A stretch of DNA of 52,422 nucleotides, from IMG/VR virus record IMGVR_UViG_3300025120_000076, positions 1-52,422 of that record; one strand, written 5' to 3'. The notes under the pieces were generated by a model that saw only the letters and a list, made by a program, of their open reading frames with translations, was not told the origin of the DNA and ran no database searches. This stretch comes from a virus. Of the stretch, positions 17,359 through 26,423 are shown in pieces. The translations under genes and the position numbers were made by a program. Each line of letters opens with the position of its first letter. Position 1 is the first letter of the stretch.

Positions 17359-18834
17359 TTAATACGATGATTCTACGTACTCAGAAGATACAGCAAATAA
17401 TTCTTTAGTTGCACCTACTTCTGTAGTGTTATCTGTTGATATTGTAACTGTTGCAAAATAACCTTTTATACCACTTACTTGGTTTCCAAATATAATTTCT
17501 CCTTGGTTTGCTGGTGTAGAGCTTATTAAGTTTGCAACATATTTATTTTCTTTTCTAACAAAGCCAGCATAATTTCTATTGTAAGGTGGATTTGTATTTC
17601 CAAAAACACTACCATACTGAGCTGGATATATAACCTCTCCGTTTGCTGGGTTTAAAATATATTCACCTTCCATATAACTTAGAATAGAATTAGTAGTATC
17701 ATTAGAGCTAGTGTATTGACCATTGTACTCATCAGGACCAGTTGCATCTGATATAAAACTATCAACTCTCCAACCATTACTACCTTCGTAGTTTATTGTT
17801 TTAAAATTCTTAGATAAACTAACAGCTGGGTTAAATATAAAAGTTATAGATGTACTGTTGTCTACGCCATAAAAATTACCTCTATTAACAGTTGTGCTAT
17901 AGTGTTGATATAAAGATCCATTATTAAAAGTAAAGAAATCATTTCTTAGACTAACCATAAAGTCAGGTTTGTAAGAAAAGAAACTAGACCAACCTCTTAC
18001 TTGTTCATCAAACGCTAAAGTGTTGTAATTGTTATTAGCTGTGTTTTGAAGAGAAACAACATATTGTTTATTATGTATATCCCAGCCACCTACAACAACA
18101 CCTTCGCTAGTAGTTGTGCTTATGCTACTAAACTCATCTCTAAAAAAGTCATACATACCATAATTAGAAACTTCTGTTATACCATCTCTAGATAATCTTA
18201 ATACAGCATTTCTATCTGTATCTACAAAATACTTTCTAAAACCATATGTAGCAAAGCTGTTTGGATTTTTGCTTATACCAAAGTTACCTAAGTAAGGAAC
18301 TATTTGACCAATAACTAAATTTAACTGACTAACCGCTGTTCCTCCTCCTTCAGCCGTATATATAGCATCTTTATCTATAAGTGCATAGCTAACTTTATTT
18401 TCTTGAAATATATTTAAATTAGTGTTTTCTGCGTATAATTTTTGTATACTACCCTGTGCAGGGTCTAAACTTTTAGAAATATCTTCACCAACTGGAAAAA
18501 CATTTGTTTGGTTTATACCTGTTCTAGAGTTAAATATACCTGAGTATATTAAAGAATTTAATCTTTGTGTACCATTAAGTTCTTCTTCTACTAAAAAAGC
18601 TCTAGGTCCAAAATCAACAGTTGTATTATTAAACCCACCTCTAATTCTAGCCTCTTCTATAAACCAGTTAGAGTCATTACCACCACCAGTAGATATAACT
18701 GGCCAAGAGCCATTAACACCTGTAGGCACACCTCTAGAACCATTCCATTTAGGTTCTTCGTTACCAGCTGATCCTTGATTTGTCTTTTTCAATAGAAAAG
18801 AATTAAAATACTTTACTTCTATTATAGCTGCCAT
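17359..18834 (-). CDS. Tail stabilisation-like protein, probable second half
   Basis: 491 residues of beta-rich, Asn/Ser/Thr-rich sequence without signal or membrane segment. Blocks such as N-S-L-I-Y-S-G-I-F-N-S-R-T-G, S-I-Q-K-L-Y-A-E-N-T-N-L and F-D-E-Q-V-R-G-W-S-S-F-F-S are those I associate with the C-terminal half of the large P22 gp10-like/crAss 'stabilisation' protein that plugs and seals the short tail. The gene two positions upstream (19225-23040) carries the typical N-terminal half, and a small nucleotidyltransferase gene lies between. A split tail gene is therefore likely; an independent tail protein is the alternative. Confidence 0.7.
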   Translation of the reverse strand: MAAIIEVKYFNSFLLKKTNQGSAGNEEPKWNGSRGVPTGVNGSWPVISTGGGNDSNWFIEEARIRGGFNNTTVDFGPRAFLVEEELNGTQRLNSLIYSGIFNSRTGINQTNVFPVGEDISKSLDPAQGSIQKLYAENTNLNIFQENKVSYALIDKDAIYTAEGGGTAVSQLNLVIGQIVPYLGNFGISKNPNSFATYGFRKYFVDTDRNAVLRLSRDGITEVSNYGMYDFFRDEFSSISTTTSEGVVVGGWDIHNKQYVVSLQNTANNNYNTLAFDEQVRGWSSFFSYKPDFMVSLRNDFFTFNNGSLYQHYSTTVNRGNFYGVDNSTSITFIFNPAVSLSKNFKTINYEGSNGWRVDSFISDATGPDEYNGQYTSSNDTTNSILSYMEGEYILNPANGEVIYPAQYGSVFGNTNPPYNRNYAGFVRKENKYVANLISSTPANQGEIIFGNQVSGIKGYFATVTISTDNTTEVGATKELFAVSSEYVESSY

Positions 18835-18835
18835 A

Positions 18836-19225
18836 TTATATAATTACACTATTATAAATTAATTTAGGTGGTTTGTTAGTTAAAATCTGAGGAAAATCCC
18901 ATGTTTGCCAAAACAAACCGTCAATCCATTCGCCTTTTCTTTGCATTGCTCTAGGAAAACCTCTATCATAAGACTTAGCTGTGTATGGTTTTGTTATATC
19001 AAGTTGATCTTCACTAATATAAAAAATATCAAATGGTCCTATTTCTCTACCTTGCTCTATTAGTTCAAATATATCGCTTGAATTGTAAGGACCAATCATA
19101 CATATATCTATGTCTTTTGTTTCTTTTTTATGAAGAGCTCCTCCTACTAAATAAAGTTTGTAATCTTTCCAATCAAGTTTTAACAGATTTTTTATGTATT
19201 TTTTTATTTGATTTTGATTATACAT
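18836..19225 (-). CDS. Minimal nucleotidyltransferase-like protein
   Basis: 129 residues. After a helical N terminus comes the nucleotidyltransferase-fold signature: Y-L-V-G28-G29-A, a spacer, then K-D38-I-D40-I-C-M-I-G. The D-x-D pair would bind the metal. A third acidic residue could lie in I-G-P-F-D-I-F-Y-I. The rest is short, with no clear second domain. Similar to MNT/antitoxin-like or tRNA-nucleotidyltransferase-like minimal domains; target unknown. It is inserted, with a shared base and a one-base gap, between two genes that look like two halves of one tail protein. Confidence 0.6.
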   Translation of the reverse strand: MYNQNQIKKYIKNLLKLDWKDYKLYLVGGALHKKETKDIDICMIGPYNSSDIFELIEQGREIGPFDIFYISEDQLDITKPYTAKSYDRGFPRAMQRKGEWIDGLFWQTWDFPQILTNKPPKLIYNSVII

Positions 19226-22200
19226 TACACTACTACGAATTGATAACCTGAAGTACTCTCTGTATCTATGTTTGTTATTGTAACTGTTCTACCCATAGCA
19301 TCTTCAAACAAACCTATTACAGCGCTTTGAGTAGATGCAAAAAACCAATCTCCATTAAAATTACTACAATTTCCGGTGCAAGCGTTAGTATTATCTATTT
19401 CAATTGGATTAGCATTGTTTAAATTATTCCACGTACCATCGTAAAGATAGTAACCATTTTGACTACTTAAACCATCTTGTATTTGAATTATCACCCACAC
19501 AACATCATCTCTATCACTACCAGAGCCAGTATATCCATCATAAGATTTTACATATGTAGGTATATTGCCCATTGTTACTTCTATGGTTTGATCTGTTGAA
19601 GCACCTGGATCAGAAACTCTAGTTACTATAGTATAAGCTTGAATTACAAACGTGCTATCGATAAGTCCACCACCACCAGTTGATCTTTGTAATCTACCTA
19701 TATTGTATAAATCACTTGGATTTCCAGAATTACCTATAATTTGAAATTTATTATTATAAGTATTACCATCAGCCCCTGTAGCAGACACAATGCTCCAAGT
19801 AAGATCTTTTCCTCTATTGTTGTTATTCGGTGTGTTTGCTCCGTTTCTAGCTCTAATATCTGTTATAAATGTGTTACCATAAGTTAATTCTATAGGGCTA
19901 GTAGGTGTAACGCTTTCTATAACCGGTACTCTGTTAATTAAATCTCTTGTAACAGTAAAACTTGTAGTAACAGGAGATTGAAGATTAGGTGTAACACTTA
20001 CTACAAAATTAAAAGTAAAACTTCTTTTACCAGCATCGCTACCATACCACACATTGTCATCCCATAAAGATGTTAATTCTAAAAACCAACCACTATTTTG
20101 ATCACCTGCCCAATTTAAAAAATAATTTGTAACATTAACCGGTGTTGATTCATTTGTAAATACGCTTATTAAACTAAAACTAACTACATTAGTTCCAACT
20201 GGATTTGTATTAGCTGTTTGTATAATTTGCCCTGCGGCATCCAGCGCTTTGTATTTAAATATTTCCTCGCCTTCAGACAATTCTTCAGTGAAAAAAGAAG
20301 ATGTATAATTATCTTGAAGAGATGATGCCGCCCCGGTATCTGAATCACTAACATTATTTATTTGCGTTATTAATCCAGCTGATGTAGTTTCGTAGTATAT
20401 ATCTATAACAGATTCAGTTGGGTCTGTTTCTACAACAGCTAATTGTTGAATACCTGGTAGCGCTGAACTTCCACCTGTTAAAACAGCAGATTTACCAACA
20501 GGTACGTCTATATCATCGGCAAGTAGGATGTATTGTTTTCTTGGCGTTGTTTCAGGATTACTTGAAGCGCCACCTGGAAGATTAGTACAACTGAAATCCC
20601 AACCTAAAACAATAACGTTTGTAGGTCCACCAGCCCAATTAGCAACATATGGATTTACACTAGTGTAAGGTGTATTAAAATTAACTCCTTGTACATCTGT
20701 TGCAAAAACAGGAGTACTAGAAGGCGCGTAATAAGTATTATTGGCAGTATCAGTCCATGCACCAGTAGTACAAATTGTGCTTATTGGAAGAAAAGGATAT
20801 CCTAACTTAAAACTTATATTAGTGTATGAAGAATTACCACTTGGTGTTAAAAAACTAGCTCTTTGACCTAATTTAGAATTTACACCTAATTGAGCTATTA
20901 AAGGGTTAGAATCGTATAAATAAAATTGAGGAAAATTATTAGGTACAGGAGGATTTGTGGGATCATAATCAAACAAGTCTCTAAGATTAGATATAGTACT
21001 TACAGTAATACCTTCTATTTCTGGTAGTATTTGTTCGTTACCTAATCCTATTCCATACTGTGTGTTATTTCGATTATTTGTTGGAACTGTATCTGTATTG
21101 ATAACTCTTGGAAATAATATTACAGAACTTCTAAATTGTCTTTGCTGTGGCCCTACTTCAGATAAATCTCTAGGTATTTTATTTATATTATCACCAACTA
21201 AAACTGTATTTGATACATTAGCTTGGTTAATACTAGGATTAATGCCCGCTACTATAGGCTGAGAAGACATTATACCAGGTAAATAAGCATTGTAATAATC
21301 TTGTTGAGTTTGTTTTACTACTATTCTATAAGAATACCATCCTAGTGGATTATAACTTGATGAAGTTGCATCACCATCATAAATTCCAGGCCAATTAGTA
21401 TTTTGATCTGGGCTTGAAGGTCCTATAGAGTTATTTAATATTACTTTTAAAGAATCTCCAGGAAAATTATCAGCTCCAGTAGTTGTTGAATAATTAGAGT
21501 ATGGGTGATACAAGGTTGAACCACCATAAGTTATACCTCCTATAGTTACAGTTTGATCCGTGTTAGACAGTACGACAGAAGAAGATCTACCATATCTATC
21601 TGATAAAACAAAACCAACTTGATAATTTCTATTTTGTTTTAAAGAACTATTAGGATATTCTATTTTACTTGTGGTATTTTTTACAACATCTGTCCCTGTG
21701 TATACAGCAAAATCTGATTTAGTAGTGGCTGTAACATTATAATCTAAACCCTCAGGTGACGTGTGTTTATCTTGATAATTACCATAAATAATTCTATTAC
21801 TAGAAACCTCTTGTGCTAAAGCCTTAACTGGTACCTTATCATAAACCCTGCTTATTTCAGAAGATGGTAGTGTTTTAAATGGTTTTGTAGATTCATATAC
21901 ATATTTAACAACAGTGTTAGTTCCCTCTGCTGTTATTTGGGCTGCATCTATGGTATCTATAAGTTGTAAGGCTAAACCACTAGATTCTTTACCTATTATT
22001 TCTATTTCATCTATATCAAAAGTAGATGCAATCGTGTTCGCTGCCGCTCTATTTCCGTCTGATTTCAAAGGCATCGGTATAAGAGCTCCTATTTTATCTA
22101 CTTTATTTTCCATGAATTTAACTATAGTAGTTTGAAAACTATCTTTCATGTCTTCTTGAACGTTGCTAGCATTAGAATCATCATAAATAAAATAACCATC

Positions 22201-23040
22201 TTGCTTTGGAATAAAAGCTATTTGTGTAAAAGGAGCTAATACAGAATATTCTCCATCTTTAAATTTAAATCTATATGAAAATCTTATAAACTTATCATCA
22301 AGAAATTCTTGATCACCAGCATAATCAGCTTCATAATAAGGATTAGTAGGGTTTACTGCTGGATTAGTTGTAACATCTAATGGTAAGAACTCATCAGCCA
22401 CATTAAACATCGTTGTTTGATATTCGCCAATACCTTGGTTTGTAGATGGAGCTTTAAAATCAGCGGCAATAGCTGCTGTTATTTCCTCGTATAATTCTAT
22501 AGGTTGATAAGGACTTAATTTTGCTACAGATATTTTATCTTCTGAATTATAAAAAGCGCTGTTAGAAGCAGCTATACCTACGTTTATTTTTCTAGGTTGA
22601 TTTCTGTTATCTGTAAAAAACAAAAAATCTTCTAATATGTTTATACCATATACTGGGTTTTGTGTAGAAAAATTTAAGAAAGCTCCTTCAACTAATTTAG
22701 TAGATGTTTCAGAAACTGTGTTATATCTATATATATAGTTATTAGCCATTTTATTATAAATAGACCCACTATGATCTGTTAAAAACACATATATAAAGTT
22801 GTTTAATTCATCTACATGTGCACCTATTACATTCAGTGTGCCAGCAGCCAAACCTTCTTTTACTGAAAAATCCACTTTTAAAGCATTACCTAATACATTT
22901 TCAAGAGCACCAACATCAGCACCTTCAGATCTACTTATCTGAGCATTTATAGCATTTCTATATTCTCCAGAAGGAACAAGTCTTGCTTCAAGATCTTTGT
23001 TCATTTTAGAACCTACAAAAGCATTTTTAACTTCAGCCAT
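19225..23040 (-). CDS. Tail stabilisation protein (P22 gp10/crAss stabilisation-like), N-terminal part
   Basis: 1271 residues. The N terminus (K-N-A-F-V-G-S-K-M-N-K-D-L-E-A-R-L-V-P, G-E-Y-R-N-A-I-N, then V-L-G-N) is the recognisable opening of P22 gp10-like tail-stabilisation proteins. The following 400-500 residues contain repeated beta segments expected of a propeller-like fold. Residues beyond about 950 are Thr/Asn/Gly-rich with Ig- or cadherin-like strand patterns (V-I-E-S-V-T-P-T-S-P-I-E-L-T-Y). It closes the portal-connector assembly. Unusually, the part that often follows in the same chain is encoded two genes later (17359-18834). Confidence 0.85.
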   Translation of the reverse strand: MAEVKNAFVGSKMNKDLEARLVPSGEYRNAINAQISRSEGADVGALENVLGNALKVDFSVKEGLAAGTLNVIGAHVDELNNFIYVFLTDHSGSIYNKMANNYIYRYNTVSETSTKLVEGAFLNFSTQNPVYGINILEDFLFFTDNRNQPRKINVGIAASNSAFYNSEDKISVAKLSPYQPIELYEEITAAIAADFKAPSTNQGIGEYQTTMFNVADEFLPLDVTTNPAVNPTNPYYEADYAGDQEFLDDKFIRFSYRFKFKDGEYSVLAPFTQIAFIPKQDGYFIYDDSNASNVQEDMKDSFQTTIVKFMENKVDKIGALIPMPLKSDGNRAAANTIASTFDIDEIEIIGKESSGLALQLIDTIDAAQITAEGTNTVVKYVYESTKPFKTLPSSEISRVYDKVPVKALAQEVSSNRIIYGNYQDKHTSPEGLDYNVTATTKSDFAVYTGTDVVKNTTSKIEYPNSSLKQNRNYQVGFVLSDRYGRSSSVVLSNTDQTVTIGGITYGGSTLYHPYSNYSTTTGADNFPGDSLKVILNNSIGPSSPDQNTNWPGIYDGDATSSSYNPLGWYSYRIVVKQTQQDYYNAYLPGIMSSQPIVAGINPSINQANVSNTVLVGDNINKIPRDLSEVGPQQRQFRSSVILFPRVINTDTVPTNNRNNTQYGIGLGNEQILPEIEGITVSTISNLRDLFDYDPTNPPVPNNFPQFYLYDSNPLIAQLGVNSKLGQRASFLTPSGNSSYTNISFKLGYPFLPISTICTTGAWTDTANNTYYAPSSTPVFATDVQGVNFNTPYTSVNPYVANWAGGPTNVIVLGWDFSCTNLPGGASSNPETTPRKQYILLADDIDVPVGKSAVLTGGSSALPGIQQLAVVETDPTESVIDIYYETTSAGLITQINNVSDSDTGAASSLQDNYTSSFFTEELSEGEEIFKYKALDAAGQIIQTANTNPVGTNVVSFSLISVFTNESTPVNVTNYFLNWAGDQNSGWFLELTSLWDDNVWYGSDAGKRSFTFNFVVSVTPNLQSPVTTSFTVTRDLINRVPVIESVTPTSPIELTYGNTFITDIRARNGANTPNNNNRGKDLTWSIVSATGADGNTYNNKFQIIGNSGNPSDLYNIGRLQRSTGGGGLIDSTFVIQAYTIVTRVSDPGASTDQTIEVTMGNIPTYVKSYDGYTGSGSDRDDVVWVIIQIQDGLSSQNGYYLYDGTWNNLNNANPIEIDNTNACTGNCSNFNGDWFFASTQSAVIGLFEDAMGRTVTITNIDTESTSGYQFVVV

Positions 23041-23045
23041 TTAAT

Positions 23046-24296
23046 TTAGTGTTTTATCCATTTAGATTTACCACGCATAACTTGAACTATTTCATCAAGC
23101 TTAATATTAGATAATCTTATCTTTGTGTTTCTAAGTTTTGCACTTTTTTCTCTCTTGAATCTTTGTACAATATATTCAGGTTGATTTATTCTACTAGCTA
23201 ATACAGCATGAGATATATAAGAATACATAGCGTCTTCTGCTAGTTTAGGAATTTTAGTATCCATATCTGTAGCTAAGCCATCAGATATATATTCAAATAT
23301 AATCAACTTATCTTTTAAATTACTAGAAAAAGAAACTTTACCTTCTCTTTCATTCATGTTAAACCAACCGTTTGCTTGTGATGTTTGAGGTTCTAACCCA
23401 TACATTTGACCCCAACTAGCACCAAACCAAGAACCTGTATAATCCCAGTTATAAGCCCACATGTCATTTGTAAAATCATTTGTATTGAAGTTACCATTTA
23501 TAAACTTATCATTTGCTTCATGCCATCTTTCTTGTGTTATTGAAGAACCTTCAAGATCATTTCCAAAATTATCTTGAGTAGGTATTCCTTGACTGTCTTG
23601 AATTTGCGTATTATAAGGACTTGTTGTTAAGTTGTTTGTTGGATAAATAGGATGTAAAACACCTAAAGCATCTACCCAAGAAAACTTTACATAATTAACA
23701 TAATCCTGTGGCAACACTAGTGTTAATCCATCAGGTATAGTTAGTTCAGATGATTTAATGCTTTTTAATGTATCATAACTAAACTCTTGTATAGCTCTTT
23801 TTGCATGAAAAACTATATCAGTTCTTTTTACATCTAATATTAATTTACCTTCACCTACATAAGCTACTATAAAATTATTTACAATATCTTCTAGTTTTAC
23901 GTATTGATAACCGCCATAATTATCTTCTACGGTTTGACCATATGCTTTGTCAGCAGGCGTAGCGCCGTATTTTCCTCCGTCAAGTATTGTTAATTGAACA
24001 ACTATATAGTCTGTTGTAGCTACGGTTATAGTTATATCGTTACCACTAACACTATAACCAGAGGTTATTTCAACCCAAGAGCCTGGAGTAGCCGTACCAC
24101 TTTTATATATTTTAAAATTATTTAAAGCATAGTCTGCGTTATTAGGATTTATGTCACCTAAATATAAATCTGTATTAAAAGTTGTTTTTAATATTTGATT
24201 CGCAGTATTATCCCCTTTAAATGGTTGAGCACCTTGGTAATATTGTTGACCAGTTTCTGTTATTAATCCATTAGTTGGAGGTTTTATTACACTCAT
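23046..24296 (-). CDS. Head-tail connector/ring protein (crAss-like)
   Basis: 416 residues. The central part reads I-V-A-Y-V-G-E-G-K-L-I, R-T-D-I-V-F-H-A-K-R-A-I-Q-E-F-S-Y-D-T-L and Q-D-Y-V-N-Y-V-K-F-S-W-V, a block I associate with connector/ring proteins that follow the capsid genes in crAss-like and marine podoviruses. The N-terminal 130 residues are Asn/Thr-rich strands (ring decoration). The C-terminal 60 residues are basic and helical (R-F-K-R-E-K-S-A-K-L-R). It sits between another connector candidate and the stabilisation protein, matching the order ring - ring - stabilisation. Confidence 0.75.
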   Translation of the reverse strand: MSVIKPPTNGLITETGQQYYQGAQPFKGDNTANQILKTTFNTDLYLGDINPNNADYALNNFKIYKSGTATPGSWVEITSGYSVSGNDITITVATTDYIVVQLTILDGGKYGATPADKAYGQTVEDNYGGYQYVKLEDIVNNFIVAYVGEGKLILDVKRTDIVFHAKRAIQEFSYDTLKSIKSSELTIPDGLTLVLPQDYVNYVKFSWVDALGVLHPIYPTNNLTTSPYNTQIQDSQGIPTQDNFGNDLEGSSITQERWHEANDKFINGNFNTNDFTNDMWAYNWDYTGSWFGASWGQMYGLEPQTSQANGWFNMNEREGKVSFSSNLKDKLIIFEYISDGLATDMDTKIPKLAEDAMYSYISHAVLASRINQPEYIVQRFKREKSAKLRNTKIRLSNIKLDEIVQVMRGKSKWIKH

Positions 24297-24302
24297 GATT
24301 TA

Positions 24303-25520
24303 TTATGATTTAGAGTTTGATTCTTCTGCTTGTATAGCTTGTGTTGCTACTTGTACTATTTGTGGATCTCTTATGACCACTCCAGCATATGCTAGTATTC
24401 TTACGATTACTTCTGTTTGCTCTACATTAGACAACTCAAATTGTGTTGACGTAGAACTACTATACACATATTGACCAAGCGTTCCTACTGTAAATCCCCA
24501 TATAGGATTATTAGGTTTTCTAATATAACTAATATCTATATCAGAAACAGTAGTTATACTTTTAGGATATACTAATACGTGTTGTTGACCTGTATTAGAT
24601 CCAGAAGTTCCTTGAGTTGCTTGTTCATATAGATAAACAGGGAAAGTTTCAGAAGGTTTTGTAATAGGAGATAAGTTTAAATACAATAGTTCGTTTCTAT
24701 CTACTCTTTGTATTTCTTTGTTTTTATAAATAACAGTACCTATTCTATGTGTATTTGATGGTGGTAAAAAATATAAATCTATGTTTATAGAATTAATAGT
24801 TGCGGTTGCGTTTGCACCACCGCCATTTATATTTACTATATCATTAACAGAATATCCACTACCAAGAGCATTTATAGATGCAGAAGATATAGCTCCTACA
24901 CTTGCACTTGTTAATGTTATAGCGCCTGTTCCACTACTTCCAGCTTGTGTTATGGTTAAAACTTCATTTCCACCAGTATAACCTGTTCCTGGTTGATTAA
25001 TTGTTAATCCAGTTATAGCACCTGTATTACTAACGCTGTTTATATTTACAGTTAAATCATTATTACCAGTTGTTCCGGTTACGGTTGCTAATCCTACTCC
25101 GTTAGTATAGCCAGTTCCAGGTGTTGATATAATAAACCCCGGTGTTACTGTTTGTATATTTAAAGTTAAATCATTGTTACTTCCAGCTAATGTAGTACCT
25201 ACATTATTTGTGTCTGCATATCCTGTTCCAGCGGCTGTTATTGATAAATCTAAAACCGCTCCAATAGGTACAGATATGGGTTTAGCAAATGTTTTAAATA
25301 TTGATATTGCTGTGTTAATATTTTTTTGCCTATTAACATACTCAGTATCTGTTTGTGGTATTCTTAATAATTGATTATAATCTTCAAAGTAATTTTCAAA
25401 TATCTCTAATTGTACTTGAGCGGCTAGTTTATTAAACTCATCTGGAGTTATATAACCTCTCTGTTCTTTGTTTAAAATAGATAAAACAGTAGTGTATACA
25501 GTGTTTACGTTAATTGCCAT
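24303..25520 (-). CDS. Connector/ring protein with an inserted G-T-G-Y repeat domain
   Basis: 405 residues. Residues 1-80 (V-Y-T-T-V-L-S-I-L-N-K-E-Q-R-G-Y-I-T-P-D-E-F-N) and about 240-405 form a core typical of adaptor/ring proteins next to the capsid gene. Between them (about 90-240) is a repeat domain with four units containing G-T-G-Y-A, G-T-G-Y-T (twice) and G-S-G-Y-S, each followed by Gly/Asn/Thr-rich strands (N-N-D-L-T-L-N-I, N-N-D-L-T-V-N-I). This looks like a beta-solenoid decoration inserted in a conserved core. A hairpin lies just upstream of the start (25540-25567). Confidence 0.7.
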   Translation of the reverse strand: MAINVNTVYTTVLSILNKEQRGYITPDEFNKLAAQVQLEIFENYFEDYNQLLRIPQTDTEYVNRQKNINTAISIFKTFAKPISVPIGAVLDLSITAAGTGYADTNNVGTTLAGSNNDLTLNIQTVTPGFIISTPGTGYTNGVGLATVTGTTGNNDLTVNINSVSNTGAITGLTINQPGTGYTGGNEVLTITQAGSSGTGAITLTSASVGAISSASINALGSGYSVNDIVNINGGGANATATINSINIDLYFLPPSNTHRIGTVIYKNKEIQRVDRNELLYLNLSPITKPSETFPVYLYEQATQGTSGSNTGQQHVLVYPKSITTVSDIDISYIRKPNNPIWGFTVGTLGQYVYSSSTSTQFELSNVEQTEVIVRILAYAGVVIRDPQIVQVATQAIQAEESNSKS

Positions 25521-25539
25521 AAGTTTTTATTATATTAAG

Positions 25540-25567
25540 GATAGGTGATCACAAATGACCACCTATC
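25540..25567 (-). terminator. Hairpin between two structural genes (terminator or mRNA-stability element)
   Basis: A 12-base stem (GATAGGTGATCA / TGACCACCTATC, one mismatch) with a four-base loop, 15 bases after the stop of the 254-residue protein gene in the - direction. What follows on the - strand is AT-rich but not a clean U tract, so partial termination or transcript processing is as likely as full termination. Confidence 0.65.
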
Positions 25568-25582
25568 ATTAATAATCACTTG

Positions 25583-26347
25583 TTAATTTATTTTTTTATC
25601 TATAGATTTGTAAACCTCTACACCTTCGTCTGTTTTTAAATAAGCAGCAAAAGCTGAATAAGGATTTTCATCAAAAGGAACATTCATTAATTTTTTTCCA
25701 TTTGAACCCCAGGTAAAAGTTCTTTGATCTGGCGATAGTTTAATCACGTTAGATTCGGTTGCTTTAATCGCAAAGTTTCTAAGTTGAACATTTTCGTCAT
25801 TAGCTAATGCAATAAATGTTTTAGGATTTTGTTTAGCAAATAAAAGTAAATCTCTTTTTATTTCTTTTGAGCTCATTTTGTTTACTTGGCTTCCTAATTC
25901 AACTCTTAGTATTGCTTCTTGATGTTCTATATCCATTTGTTTAGCAGCGTTTAATGCTGTTATTTCTAACTCTATAACTTCAAGCTCATCATTAGCCACT
26001 TCTATTCTATCGTGCTCTCTATACAAACCATTTAATAACGGATGGTAAAGAGAAAGTATTTTTTGTAAGTTCTGTTTATTCTTTTGAACAGTTAAAACAC
26101 CATCTTTAAAAGTAATATGACCCATTGTAGCTTCGCCTAATTGCTCATCTACAAAAACAGATGATTGATTAGTTGCATAACGCAACTCTCTTTGCATCCC
26201 TTTTTCTTCGTCATACCAAAGTAAAGCGTGTTTTTTTGTATGCTTACTAGGTATTGTTAATGTTAACGGACTTTTGTTCCCCGTTAAATAATAATGTCTA
26301 TCTTTCATTTCCCAACCTTCAGGTTGAGATATTTTTTGTTTTTTCAT
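25583..26347 (-). CDS. Structural-block protein of 254 residues, unknown
   Basis: A basic start (M-K-K-Q-K-I-S-Q-P-E-G-W-E-M) with the block Y-Y-L-T-G-N-K-S-P-L, strands to about 90, a long helix with many Glu (about 110-165: E-L-E-V-I-E-L-E-I-T-A-L-N-A-A-K-Q), and a mixed end (F-T-W-G-S-N-G-K-K-L). No enzyme motif. It directly follows the major capsid gene and is bracketed by hairpins at 26381-26407 and 25540-25567, so its level may be set separately. Head accessory or assembly protein is the best guess; I do not recognise the family. Confidence 0.7.
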   Translation of the reverse strand: MKKQKISQPEGWEMKDRHYYLTGNKSPLTLTIPSKHTKKHALLWYDEEKGMQRELRYATNQSSVFVDEQLGEATMGHITFKDGVLTVQKNKQNLQKILSLYHPLLNGLYREHDRIEVANDELEVIELEITALNAAKQMDIEHQEAILRVELGSQVNKMSSKEIKRDLLLFAKQNPKTFIALANDENVQLRNFAIKATESNVIKLSPDQRTFTWGSNGKKLMNVPFDENPYSAFAAYLKTDEGVEVYKSIDKKIN

Positions 26348-26380
26348 AATATAATATAATAAAATTAATAAAAGTAATAA

Positions 26381-26407
26381 TTACCCCCGTTGATTTAACG
26401 AGGGTAA
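26381..26407 (-). terminator. Terminator hairpin after the major capsid gene
   Basis: An 11-base stem (TTACCCCCGTT / AACGAGGGTAA, one mismatch) with a five-base loop, starting 17 bases after the capsid gene stop. On the - strand it is followed by TTATTACTTTTATTAATTTT, a T-rich run as expected of an intrinsic terminator. Probably lets capsid transcripts end here while some read through to the tail genes. Confidence 0.8.
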
Positions 26408-26423
26408 GAATTACATTAATATA

